DNA from: Streptomyces rubradiris
GTDB lineage: Bacteria > Actinomycetota > Actinomycetes > Streptomycetales > Streptomycetaceae
DNA length: 64,000 nt
NCBI RefSeq assembly: GCF_016860525.1
Contig: NZ_BNEA01000015.1
Coordinates: 1,612,001 to 1,676,000, forward strand
Reading direction: 5' to 3'
The translations under genes and the position numbers were made by a program. Below, piece after piece: positions 1 through 8,457 of this stretch (within the stretch, counting starts at the first letter, position 1; each line of letters starts with the position of its first letter). The notes under the pieces were generated by a model. The model saw only the letters and a program-made list of their open reading frames with translations, did no database searches and was not told where the DNA came from.

Positions 1-17
1 AACAGCGAGGAAACGCC

Positions 18-1553
18 ATGACAGCTGAGGTGTTGGACGCCGTCGAGGAGTTCGACGTGGTGATCGTCGGAGCAGGGATCTCCGGGATCGGCGCGGCCAC
101 CTATTTCAGCCGAGAGCTCCCCGACAAGTCGCTCGTCGTGCTGGAAGCGCGCGACGACATCGGGGGCACTTGGGACCTGTTCCGCTATCCCGGCATCCGC
201 TCGGACTCCGACCTCCACACATTCGGTTACGAGTTCAAACCGTGGCGCCACAAAGCCGCGATCGCCGACGCTCCCCTCATCAGGGAGTACCTCCAAGAAA
301 CAGTCGAGGAGAACGGCCTGGAGCACGTCCTCAGGCTCCGCCACCGTGTCGTCCGCGCCGAGTGGTCCTCAGCGGACTCGAAATGGACTCTCACCGTCCA
401 GACGTCGGACCCCGCCACAGGAGCGACCCAGGTCAAGACGATCCGCGCGGGATGGGTCTTCGCCGCCACCGGCTACTACCGGTACGACGAGGGATTCTCC
501 CCGGAGTTCCCTGGGCGGGACGACTTCGAGGGCCAGATCGTTCACCCGCAGCACTGGCCCGAGGGCCTCGACTACAGCGGGAAGAAGGTCGTCGTCATCG
601 GGAGCGGCGCGACCGCGATCACGCTGGTGCCGGCCATGACCACCGGGGCGGGCGCCGCCCGGCACGTGACGATGCTGCAGCGCACCCCCACCTACGTCAT
701 GGCGCTTCCCCGTGTCGACAGGGTCGCCCTGGCGCTCACGAAGCTGCTCGGAGAAGAGCGCGGGTACGCCGTGACGCGGTTCAAGAACATCTGGACCGAG
801 CACGCCGTCGTCAAGGGTCTGCGGACCTTCCCCAAGGCCGGACGGGCGCTGATCCGGCGCGAGAACATCAAGCGTCTTCCCAAGGGATTCGACGTCGACA
901 AGCACTTCAACCCGCCGTACGACCCGTGGGACCAGCGGCTGTGTCTGGCACCGGACGGCGACTTCTTCGACGCGATCAAGGAGGGCAGGGCCTCCGTCGT
1001 CACCGACACTGTGGCGAGGTTCAGCAAGCGCGGAATCGTCCTGACGTCGGGCGAGGAGCTGGAAGCCGACGTCATCGTCACCGCGACGGGGCTGAACCTG
1101 CAGCTCTTCGGCGGCATGCCCATCGTGGTCGACGGACGTCAGGTCGACATCGCGGACGCGCTCTGTTACCGCGGCATGCTGCTGAGCGGGATCCCGAACT
1201 GGGCGATGGCGATCGGCTACACCACCTCGTCCTGGACGCTCAAGGTGGGCCTGATATGTCGCTACTTCATCGACCTGGTCAGGCACATGGACACCCGCGG
1301 ATACGACACGGTCGTTCCGGTCGCACCCGCGGGGACCGAGCGCAAGCCCGTCATGGACCTTCAGGCCGGGTACGCCAAGCGCGCCGAGAAGCGCATGCCC
1401 AAGCAGGGCCCCGAGAAGCCCTGGCGGATGGCGATGTCCTACCCCGAGGACGCCAAGGCCCTCCGCGGCCCGGTGGCCGACGAGCACCTCGAGTTCGGCG
1501 CCCGTCGGACTGCCGCACAGGCGCCCGGTGGGAGGCGAGCCACCCATGCCTGA
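18..1553 (+). CDS. Baeyer-Villiger-type flavin monooxygenase
   Basis: A 511-residue cytoplasmic flavoprotein that should insert one oxygen beside a ketone carbonyl, giving an ester or lactone, with FAD and NADPH. The N-terminal FAD fold shows GAGISG at residues 18-23, followed by GTWDLFRYPG. The family fingerprint FEGQIVHPQHW, near residues 170-180, fits F-x-G-x3-H-x3-W exactly. A second Rossmann motif (GSGATA) begins at about residue 195. Length is normal for type I enzymes. The ATG has GAGGAAA just upstream. Its end overlaps the start of an alpha/beta hydrolase gene, the usual partner that would cleave the ester product. The substrate cannot be read from sequence; a simple N- or S-oxidising flavin monooxygenase is less likely because the fingerprint is intact. 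Confidence 0.9.
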   Translation: MTAEVLDAVEEFDVVIVGAGISGIGAATYFSRELPDKSLVVLEARDDIGGTWDLFRYPGIRSDSDLHTFGYEFKPWRHKAAIADAPLIREYLQETVEENGLEHVLRLRHRVVRAEWSSADSKWTLTVQTSDPATGATQVKTIRAGWVFAATGYYRYDEGFSPEFPGRDDFEGQIVHPQHWPEGLDYSGKKVVVIGSGATAITLVPAMTTGAGAARHVTMLQRTPTYVMALPRVDRVALALTKLLGEERGYAVTRFKNIWTEHAVVKGLRTFPKAGRALIRRENIKRLPKGFDVDKHFNPPYDPWDQRLCLAPDGDFFDAIKEGRASVVTDTVARFSKRGIVLTSGEELEADVIVTATGLNLQLFGGMPIVVDGRQVDIADALCYRGMLLSGIPNWAMAIGYTTSSWTLKVGLICRYFIDLVRHMDTRGYDTVVPVAPAGTERKPVMDLQAGYAKRAEKRMPKQGPEKPWRMAMSYPEDAKALRGPVADEHLEFGARRTAAQAPGGRRATHA

Positions 1554-2481
1554 GACGAGCGGCGCCGAGGGCGTCGACCAGTACGCGACCTCACCGTCCG
1601 GGATCAGGATCTGCTTCCGGGACTACGGCGACAAGGCCGACCCCGCGATGCTGCTCGTCGCGGGACTGGGCGAGGACCTCACCTTCTGGACCGACTCGTT
1701 CGTCGGCTCACTCGTCACCCGCGGCTTCCGGGTCGTCGCGATCGACAACCGCGACGTCGGCCAGTCGACGTTCGTCACCGCTCCCCCTCCCGGGCTCTGG
1801 CGTCAGATCGCCGGGCGTCCGCGCGACGACGCGTACGCGCTGGCCGACATGGCCCAGGACGGCATCGGCGTACTCGACCATCTCGGGATCTCGCGAGTGC
1901 ACCTGGTGGGGCGGTCAATGGGCGGGATGATCGCGCAAACGATCGCGGCCACGGCGCCCGAGCGCGTTTTGTCACTGACCTCCCTCTACTCGACCACCGG
2001 AGCGAAGAAGGTGGGCCAACCGGCTCTGTCAACGATCCGACTCCTTGCCGCCCCGCCGGCGAGGACCAGAACCGCGGCGGTCCGTGCCCACCTGCGGCTC
2101 ACCCGGCACATCGCGGGAACGGAACATCCCATCGACGACGCGGCCGAGGCCGCCATCGCGGCGCGCGGATGGGATCGCGGCGCCGGTGACCTGGCGGCCG
2201 GCACCGCGCGCCAGATCCAGGCCATCCAGCGCTCCGGAGACCGGACAGCCCAGTTGAGCAAGATCACGGCCCCGACCTTGGTCATCAACGGCGACCGAGA
2301 CCCGCTGGTCGACCCGAGCGGCGGCGCCGCGACCGTCCAGGCGATCCGCTCGGCCCAGCACGTGGTCATTCCCGGCATGGGCCATCACATTCCCGAGACC
2401 CTCGTCGATCCCATCACGAGCTACATCGCGCAGCACGCGAACCGCGTGGGCGAAGGAGGAAACCATGTCCGGATCTCGTGA
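1546..2481 (+). CDS. Alpha/beta hydrolase (esterase type)
   Basis: A 311-residue alpha/beta-fold hydrolase. The nucleophile elbow is G-R-S-M-G with Ser at residue 124, and the likely catalytic His lies in GMGHHIP near residue 280. An oxyanion/strand motif (LLVAGLGEDLTFW) sits near the N-terminus. The ATG at 1546 is preferred over an in-frame GTG 18 bases earlier because GGGAGGCGAG precedes it at proper distance. The gene overlaps the end of the Baeyer-Villiger gene by 8 bases and runs 17 bases into the amine oxidase gene, so translation is probably coupled. The context suggests it hydrolyses the ester made by the monooxygenase. That role is inference; lactonase or other esterase activity is equally possible. 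Confidence 0.88.
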   Translation: MPETSGAEGVDQYATSPSGIRICFRDYGDKADPAMLLVAGLGEDLTFWTDSFVGSLVTRGFRVVAIDNRDVGQSTFVTAPPPGLWRQIAGRPRDDAYALADMAQDGIGVLDHLGISRVHLVGRSMGGMIAQTIAATAPERVLSLTSLYSTTGAKKVGQPALSTIRLLAAPPARTRTAAVRAHLRLTRHIAGTEHPIDDAAEAAIAARGWDRGAGDLAAGTARQIQAIQRSGDRTAQLSKITAPTLVINGDRDPLVDPSGGAATVQAIRSAQHVVIPGMGHHIPETLVDPITSYIAQHANRVGEGGNHVRIS

Positions 2482-3859
2482 GCCCCGCTCCACGGGCACC
2501 ACGGTCGACGTCGTGGTCGTCGGTGCCGGCTTCGCCGGCCTGAGCGCTGCCGAGCGGCTGGTGAGCATCGGGCGGTCCGTCGTGGTCGTGGAAGGCCGCG
2601 ACCGGGTCGGAGGACGTTCGCTCTCCGGAGAGGTGGCGGGCGTGAAGGTCGACCTCGGAGCGACGTGGGTGGCACGGCGCCACACCGCCGTCCGAGACCT
2701 CGCGAGCCGGGTGGGGTGCACCACGACCGGCCAGTTCGCCCAGGGCCGCAACGTGCTGTGGATGGCGGGTCGGCGCCGCACCTACAGCGGCACCATTCCC
2801 AAGGTCTCCCCCCTGGCCCTGGTGGACATGGCCCGCATGCAGACGGCGGTGAACAAGCTGGTCGCGACCGTCGACGTGAACGCCGCCTGGGAGACCCCCG
2901 GGGCCGACCGGCTCGACGCCATCTCGTTCGGCGAGTGGCTCGACCGGAAGAACGCACTGCCCAGCACCCGCGCGCTGATGACCGTCGTCAGCAAGGTGCA
3001 ATGGGGATGCACTCCGGGAGACGTCTCCTTGCTGCACGCACTGCGCTACATCCGCTCGGCGGGCGGACTCGACCACATGCTGGACGTCGACGGCGGTCAG
3101 CAGCAGGACCGGATCGTCGAGACCACCCAGGAGATCGCCAATCGGGTGGCGGAGCGGCTCGGCGACCGCGTGCGCCTGCAGACACCGGTGCGCCGCATCA
3201 CGCAGGACGACCATGGTGTCACCGTTCGCACCGACTCCGGCGAGATCCACGCCAGGTACGCGGTCGTCACGGCCTCGCCGGCGCACCGCGCCGCCATCGA
3301 GTTCGAGCCCACCCTGCCCGAGCAGGGTGAAGGGCTCACGCGAACCTGGCGCATGGGCGTGCTGAGCAAGGCTTTCGTGGCCTACGAGAAGCCGTTCTGG
3401 CGGGCCGAGGGATACTCCGGTGAGGCGGTGACCGACACCGGAACCGTGTTCATCACCTTCGACGTGTCCCCCGCCCACAGCGGACCGGGCGTCATGATGG
3501 CCTTCTGCGATCCGCGCGTCTTCGACGGTTTCAGCCCTGAGTCCCGACGCGACCGGGTCGTCCAGCAGCTCGCCGACCTCTACGGTCCGCAGGCCCGCAC
3601 CCCGATCGACTACGTGGACCACTGCTGGGGAGCGGAGCCCTTCGCCCCGGGCGGCCCCAATCCCGCTGTCGCCCCCTACGCGACCACGAGCTTCGGCAAG
3701 GCGCTGTCCAGGCCCCACGGGCGCATCCACTGGGCCGGCAGCGAAACCGCCGGCGAATGGGCCGGCACCATGAACGGCGCGGTTCTGACCGGCCAGCGCA
3801 CCGCCGAGAGCATCATCGCCCTCCTGTCCCGCGACGTCCGAGAGGGGGCGTTGCGATGA
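2465..3859 (+). CDS. Flavin monoamine oxidase family protein (copy 1)
   Basis: A 464-residue FAD-dependent amine oxidase that would oxidise an amine to an imine, releasing aldehyde, ammonia and H2O2. The FAD-binding motif GAGFAG is at residues 20-25, followed by the glutamate of strand 2 and the RDRVGGR motif. The C-terminal FAD segment GRIHWAGSETAGEWAG is typical of monoamine/polyamine oxidases. The ATG has GAAGGAGGAAACC directly upstream. It is closely similar along its whole length to the oxidase at 24320-25717, so the window holds two paralogues. Its stop overlaps the start of the next gene by ATGA. The substrate (monoamine, putrescine-like diamine or a larger amine) cannot be told. Confidence 0.9.
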   Translation: MSGSREPRSTGTTVDVVVVGAGFAGLSAAERLVSIGRSVVVVEGRDRVGGRSLSGEVAGVKVDLGATWVARRHTAVRDLASRVGCTTTGQFAQGRNVLWMAGRRRTYSGTIPKVSPLALVDMARMQTAVNKLVATVDVNAAWETPGADRLDAISFGEWLDRKNALPSTRALMTVVSKVQWGCTPGDVSLLHALRYIRSAGGLDHMLDVDGGQQQDRIVETTQEIANRVAERLGDRVRLQTPVRRITQDDHGVTVRTDSGEIHARYAVVTASPAHRAAIEFEPTLPEQGEGLTRTWRMGVLSKAFVAYEKPFWRAEGYSGEAVTDTGTVFITFDVSPAHSGPGVMMAFCDPRVFDGFSPESRRDRVVQQLADLYGPQARTPIDYVDHCWGAEPFAPGGPNPAVAPYATTSFGKALSRPHGRIHWAGSETAGEWAGTMNGAVLTGQRTAESIIALLSRDVREGALR

Positions 3860-4560
3860 AGGAAACGCTGTTCCTGCTGGCCGACCTTTGGATGATCTTC
3901 GCCGGTTACTTCTACGGCTGGAAGTTCATCCGCCGGTACGGCAACCACCTCCTCGGCCTCGAGTGGATGGTCGTCGCCACATCGGGCAGCAACTTCCTGC
4001 TCTGGTCACTGTCCGGAGCCGACAGCGGCAGCGTCCTGTACGACGTGGCGTACTTCTTCGACGCGTTCTCCCGGGCGGTCGGCATCACGCTCATCCTGGT
4101 CATGGGCCTGATGAAGGTCACCCATCGCTACAAGCCGAGCCGCGGCGTCGACGTCGCCGTGTTCGGAGTCGCGATCGTGGCCGGCCTCTTCCTCCGGCAG
4201 TTCCACGGCGCAGACCTCCACACCGACCCGTCCGCGTTCTGGGTCGCCGTCTTCTACGTGGTCGCCAATCTCCTCACGGCGGTCTTCCTCGGGTCCTTCG
4301 CCAAGCGGCTCCGGAACGCGGGCGCGAAGTGGCCCGCGATCTGGACGGGCCTGGTCACGGCCGCGGGAACAGCCATCGCGTTGACCTACGACTTCTTCCC
4401 CCTGCCCTTCGACGACGCGGACCGCACGATCTTCTACACCGCCGCGCTGGCGACGTGGGGCACTCAGGGCTTCGTCTACTTCCGCGCCTACCGCGCGCTG
4501 CACGACCACAACGCGGCCGTGGACGCGAACCCGGCCCACGCAACCGGAACCCTCGCGTGA
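3856..4560 (+). CDS. Multi-pass membrane protein of unknown family
   Basis: A 234-residue integral membrane protein with about seven hydrophobic segments and short charged loops; the last 15 or so residues are hydrophilic. I do not recognise a family. The first helix begins at the N-terminus (LFLLADLWMIFAGYFYGWKF), there is a conserved-looking YFFDAFSRAVGITL stretch, and YFRAYRALHDH closes the last helix. The ATG overlaps the oxidase stop as ATGA, so it is translated with the amine oxidase. It could be a transporter, a membrane anchor or a sensor for the cluster; nothing in the sequence decides this. Confidence 0.75.
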   Translation: MKETLFLLADLWMIFAGYFYGWKFIRRYGNHLLGLEWMVVATSGSNFLLWSLSGADSGSVLYDVAYFFDAFSRAVGITLILVMGLMKVTHRYKPSRGVDVAVFGVAIVAGLFLRQFHGADLHTDPSAFWVAVFYVVANLLTAVFLGSFAKRLRNAGAKWPAIWTGLVTAAGTAIALTYDFFPLPFDDADRTIFYTAALATWGTQGFVYFRAYRALHDHNAAVDANPAHATGTLA

Positions 4561-4586
4561 ATCCCGAAAACGAAGAAGGAGTCAGC

Positions 4587-5945
4587 ATGGCGAAGAGGCA
4601 CGTGTACGCGGTCGTGGACCCCGCCAGCGGCAAGTTGGTCAAGGAGTACCCCACCGCGACGGACGAGGCCGTCGACGGAGCGCTCGACGCGGCGGCAGAA
4701 GCCCACGCGCAGTGGTCGAGGCAGACTTCCGTGGAACAACGCGCCCAGTTGTTGAACACCGTTGCCACCCTGCACAGCGAGCGCAGCGGGCAGCTCGCCG
4801 AGATCATCCACCGGGAGATGGGCAAGCCGGTGGACGAGGCCGTCGCGGAGGTCGGATTCAGCGCCTCGATCTACAGGTACTACGCCGAGAACGCGCAGAA
4901 GTTCCTCACCGACGAACCGATCGAGCTTCTCGCGGGAGAGGGCACCGCTTTCATCCGTCGCCAGCCGGTCGGCGTGTTGCTGGGGATCATGCCCTGGAAC
5001 TACCCGTACTACCAGGTGGCCCGATTCGCCGCGCCCAATCTCGTGCTGGGCAACACCATCGTGCTCAAGCACGCATCGCAGTGTCCGGAGTCGTCCGAGG
5101 CGCTCCAGCAGCTGTTCACGGACGCGGGCTTCCCCCCGGGCTGCTACGTCAATGTCCACGCCACCGGCGAGCAGATCGCTCGCGCCATCGCGGACCCCAG
5201 GGTGCAAGGCGTCTCCTTCACCGGTTCGGAGCGGGCCGGCGCGGAGATCGCCGAGACGGCCGGGCGCAGCCTCAAGAAGGTGGTGCTCGAACTGGGCGGT
5301 TCGGACCCGTTCATCGTGCTGTCGACCCACGACCTCGACGCCACGGTACAGGCGGCGGTCGAGACGCGATTCGAGAACAGCGGGCAGGTGTGCAACGCCG
5401 GGAAGCGTTTCATCGTCGCCGAGGACATCTACGACGCTTTCCTCGACAGGTTCACCGAGAAGGTGCTCGCCCTGACCGACGGCCTGGCGCCGCTCTCCTC
5501 GGTCGCCGCTGCCGAGTACGTCGAAGAACAGGTCGAGCGAGCCGTCGATGGCGGGGCCACCTTCGTCTCCGCAGGCCGGCGCGAAGGGGCCTATTTCCCG
5601 CCTGGCGTTCTGTCGGGCGTCTCGCCGACGTCGCCGTCGGCCGCCGAGGAGCTCTTCGGCCCCGTCGCGACCGTCTACCGCGTCGCCTCCGAGGACGAGG
5701 CCGTCGAGCTGGCGAACACAACCCCGTACGGACTGGGCTCCTACGTGTTCACGACGGACGCCGAGCAGGCGCTGCGCGTCGCCGACAGGATCGACGCCGG
5801 CATGGTCTTCATCAACGGTGTCGGCCTCGAAGGCGCGGAACTGCCCTTCGGCGGGGTCAAGCGGTCCGGCTTCGGCCGCGAACTGGGCCGGGCCGGAATC
5901 GACGAGTTCGCCAACAAGAAGCTCATCCGCACCGCCCGGGCGTGA
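4587..5945 (+). CDS. NAD(P)-dependent aldehyde dehydrogenase (succinate-semialdehyde dehydrogenase-like)
   Basis: A 452-residue aldehyde dehydrogenase that would oxidise an aldehyde to its acid. The general base Glu235 is in ELGGSDPF and the catalytic Cys269 in NSGQVCNAGKRF; the PWNYPYY substrate/cofactor segment and the C-terminal PFGGVKRSGFGRELG are present. Length and the N-terminus starting at AKRHVYAVVDPASGK match the short GabD1/succinate-semialdehyde group. The ATG at 4587 follows GAAGAAGGAG. It lies 26 bases after the membrane-protein gene. It could take the aldehyde released by the amine oxidase or one made by the alcohol dehydrogenase next door; the true substrate is unknown. Confidence 0.9.
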   Translation: MAKRHVYAVVDPASGKLVKEYPTATDEAVDGALDAAAEAHAQWSRQTSVEQRAQLLNTVATLHSERSGQLAEIIHREMGKPVDEAVAEVGFSASIYRYYAENAQKFLTDEPIELLAGEGTAFIRRQPVGVLLGIMPWNYPYYQVARFAAPNLVLGNTIVLKHASQCPESSEALQQLFTDAGFPPGCYVNVHATGEQIARAIADPRVQGVSFTGSERAGAEIAETAGRSLKKVVLELGGSDPFIVLSTHDLDATVQAAVETRFENSGQVCNAGKRFIVAEDIYDAFLDRFTEKVLALTDGLAPLSSVAAAEYVEEQVERAVDGGATFVSAGRREGAYFPPGVLSGVSPTSPSAAEELFGPVATVYRVASEDEAVELANTTPYGLGSYVFTTDAEQALRVADRIDAGMVFINGVGLEGAELPFGGVKRSGFGRELGRAGIDEFANKKLIRTARA

Positions 5946-5974
5946 TCGCCGCACCGCGCAGAAGGAAACCCGCC

Positions 5975-7091
5975 ATGACCATCGAATTCGACGCCGCTGT
6001 CTTCAGGACGCCGAACGAACCACTGACCGTCGAACGAGTGACCCTTCCCTCGACGCCTCCGCCCGGCGAGGTACTCGTACGGCTCAAGGCGAGCGGAGTG
6101 TGCCACAGCGACCTGCACGTGCTCCTGGGCGAATGGGAAGTTCCCTCGCCGATGATCCTCGGCCACGAGGGGTCCGGGATCGTCGAGAGCGTCGGCGAAG
6201 GCGTCACGACGCTGAAGAAGGGCGACCACGTCGTGCTGTCCTGGACGCCTTCATGTCGCCGCTGCCGCTACTGCATCAGCGGCAGACCCGTCCTGTGTGA
6301 CATGGTCAGCCGGCACTCGGCGCACCACCTCTCGTTCGACGGTCGTACCCGGATCACGTCCGTGGACGAGGGCGACGTCTACAGCTTCGCGGGCCTCGGA
6401 ACGTTCGGCCAGTACACCCTCGTACCCGAATCGGCCGCGATCACCATCCGGGACGACGCCCCCGTTCCCGCAGTCGGCCTTGGTCGGATGCGCCGTCACG
6501 ACCGGCGTCGGCGCGGCCGTCAACACCGCCGGCGTGCGGCCGAGCGACACCGTGCTGGTCCTCGGCTGCGGAGGCGTCGGGCTGAACGCGATCCAGGGGG
6601 CCCGGCTCGCCGGCGCCCGGAGGATCATCGCTGCGGACATCTCCGACGAGAAGCTCGAGCAGACACGCGTCTTCGGTGCGACCGACTTGATCAACAGCGC
6701 CCGCGAGAATCTCGCCGACAGGGTGCGGCAACTCACCGACGGACGCGGCGTGGAGATCGCCATCGAGGCCATCGGGCTGCCCCGCACCATCGAGTCGGCC
6801 TACGAGGTCCTGGCCCGAGGCGGCACGGCGGTAGTCGCCGGGCAAGTGGCGGACGGCATGAGGATCTCCATCGACCCGTTCGTCATGTCCGATCAGGAAC
6901 TGTCGCTCATCGGTTCGAACTACGGCTCCAGCAAGCCGGACACCGATTTCCCCATGCTGATCGACCACTACATGAACAGCCGCATCGACCTGGACTCCCT
7001 CGTGACGAGCGTGATCGGTCTCCAGGACATCAACGAGGCGTTCGACCAGATGAAGCGCGGCATCGGCATCCGCTCGGTGATCACGTACTGA
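5975..7091 (+). pseudogene. Zn-dependent alcohol dehydrogenase, split by a +1 frameshift
   Basis: The 5' part (from ATG 5975, after AGAAGGAAACC) encodes a normal medium-chain Zn alcohol dehydrogenase N-half: ASGVCHSDLH with the catalytic-zinc Cys, GHEGSGIVE, and a structural-zinc cluster of spaced cysteines. Near base 6473 the reading moves one base forward, and the remainder, ALVGCAVTTGVGAAV, the NAD-binding GCGGVGLNAIQG and the C-terminus, lies in the next frame to the stop at 7091. The full span is 1,117 bases, one more than a multiple of three; with one base removed it gives 371 residues, normal for the family. It is either a real recent lesion or a sequencing error. The neighbouring aldehyde dehydrogenase and aminotransferase frames are intact. 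Confidence 0.87.
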
Positions 7092-7108
7092 AAGGCAGGG
7101 AAGATCTC

Positions 7109-8365
7109 ATGGCCCTGGAATCATCACGCTCGGCTTTCGAGCGAGCCCGCCGCAGCGTCGGCGGGGGTGTGGGGTCGGGCCTGCGCGCCGCGATGCCTCC
7201 CCACCCGCTCTTCGTGCGTGAGGCGCGGGGCGCGTACGTCTGGGACCTGGACGGCGACCGGTACGTCGACTACGTGATGGCCTGGGGCCCGCTCGTCCTC
7301 GGTCACGGCGACCCGCGCGTGGTGTCCGCGGTGTCCGAGGTCGCGGCGAAGATGCAGGTCGTCGGCACTGGCCACCCGCTCGAGTATCTCGCTGCGGAAG
7401 CGGTTCTCGAGGCCGTGCCGCACGGCGAGCGACTGCTGTGGAGCAACACGGGGACCGAAGCGGTGCAGGTGGCGCTGCGCCTCGCGCGGGCCGCCACCGG
7501 GCGGCGCCGCGTCCTGAAGTTCGCCAAGAGCTACCACGGCTGGCACGACACCGTGTACGCCGGGATGTCCGAGGACGACTGCGACCGCCCCGCCACCCCC
7601 GGCGGACCGGGGCAGTCGGCCAGCGTGCTGGACGATCTGGTCGTGGCGCGCTTCAACGACGTACAGCTGGCCGAGCGCCTGCTGAGCGAGTCCGCCGAGC
7701 GCGACATCGCGGCCGTGCTGGTCGACCCGGTGATGAGCAACGCAGGCGTCGAAGTACCCTCACCGCAGTTTCTGTCGACGCTGCGAACCCTCTGCGACCG
7801 GCACGGTGTCGTCCTCGTCTTCGACGAGGTGATCGCCGGGTTCCGGATCGCACGGGGCGGGGCGGCCGAGAAGTACGGTGTGCTGCCCGACCTGTCCGTC
7901 TTCGGGAAGGCGATGGCCGGCGGCTTCACCCAGAGCGCCGTCGTCGGCCGGGCCGAACTGGTCGATCAGGTGACGGCCGGCGTCGTGCACGCCGGAACCT
8001 TCAACGCCAACCCGGTCGCACTGGCAGCCGTCACGGCGACGATGCGCGTCCTGGCCGATCCCTCGGTGTATGAGCTGCTCGAACGGACCTCGTCCGAGTT
8101 CGAAGCCCTCGTCGGCGGCGCCCTCGGTTCATCTGCCGACTTCGGCCGCTTCAACCGGGTCGGCTCGCTCCTCCAGTACGTCCCCGCCGGTGGAGCCACC
8201 CAACTCCACGGGACCAGCGGGCTCTGGACCGTGATCCTCGAAGAGATGCTGCGTCAAGGCTTCCTGTTCATGCCGTCCGGCAAGGTCTTCATCAGCACGG
8301 CACACACCACCGCCGACATCGAGGCGACAGCCGAGGCCCTCGACCGGCTGCTGCGGCGGCTGTGA
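7109..8365 (+). CDS. Class III PLP aminotransferase (glutamate-1-semialdehyde aminomutase-like)
   Basis: A 418-residue fold-type I PLP enzyme that would move an amino group between a substrate amine and a keto acid or aldehyde. The cofactor aspartate is in VFDEVIAGFR and the Schiff-base lysine is Lys267 in SVFGKAMAGG; SNTGTEAVQVALRLARA is the usual phosphate-binding region. It resembles the HemL/GSA group, but its place in a catabolic cluster argues against a role in tetrapyrrole synthesis. The ATG has GGCAGGGAAG upstream and lies 17 bases after the dehydrogenase. It may deaminate a long-chain or aliphatic amine; the substrate is unknown. Confidence 0.88.
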   Translation: MALESSRSAFERARRSVGGGVGSGLRAAMPPHPLFVREARGAYVWDLDGDRYVDYVMAWGPLVLGHGDPRVVSAVSEVAAKMQVVGTGHPLEYLAAEAVLEAVPHGERLLWSNTGTEAVQVALRLARAATGRRRVLKFAKSYHGWHDTVYAGMSEDDCDRPATPGGPGQSASVLDDLVVARFNDVQLAERLLSESAERDIAAVLVDPVMSNAGVEVPSPQFLSTLRTLCDRHGVVLVFDEVIAGFRIARGGAAEKYGVLPDLSVFGKAMAGGFTQSAVVGRAELVDQVTAGVVHAGTFNANPVALAAVTATMRVLADPSVYELLERTSSEFEALVGGALGSSADFGRFNRVGSLLQYVPAGGATQLHGTSGLWTVILEEMLRQGFLFMPSGKVFISTAHTTADIEATAEALDRLLRRL

Positions 8366-8457
8366 CGTCCGCGTCCAGCCGCGCGTAATCCCCAACCGCT
8401 CCGAGCCGGTCCGCGTGGTCCCTTCCCGGCGGCCGGCCCACCTTCCCGGAAGACACC

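Noticed and set aside
3888..4586. Upstream extension of the aldehyde dehydrogenase frame
   Set aside because: It overlaps the membrane-protein gene in another frame; the family starts at ATG 4587 with a good ribosome site.
7109..8365. HemL (glutamate-1-semialdehyde aminomutase) for haem synthesis
   Set aside because: The fold is similar, but the gene lies in a catabolic cluster without other haem genes and differs from the usual HemL start.
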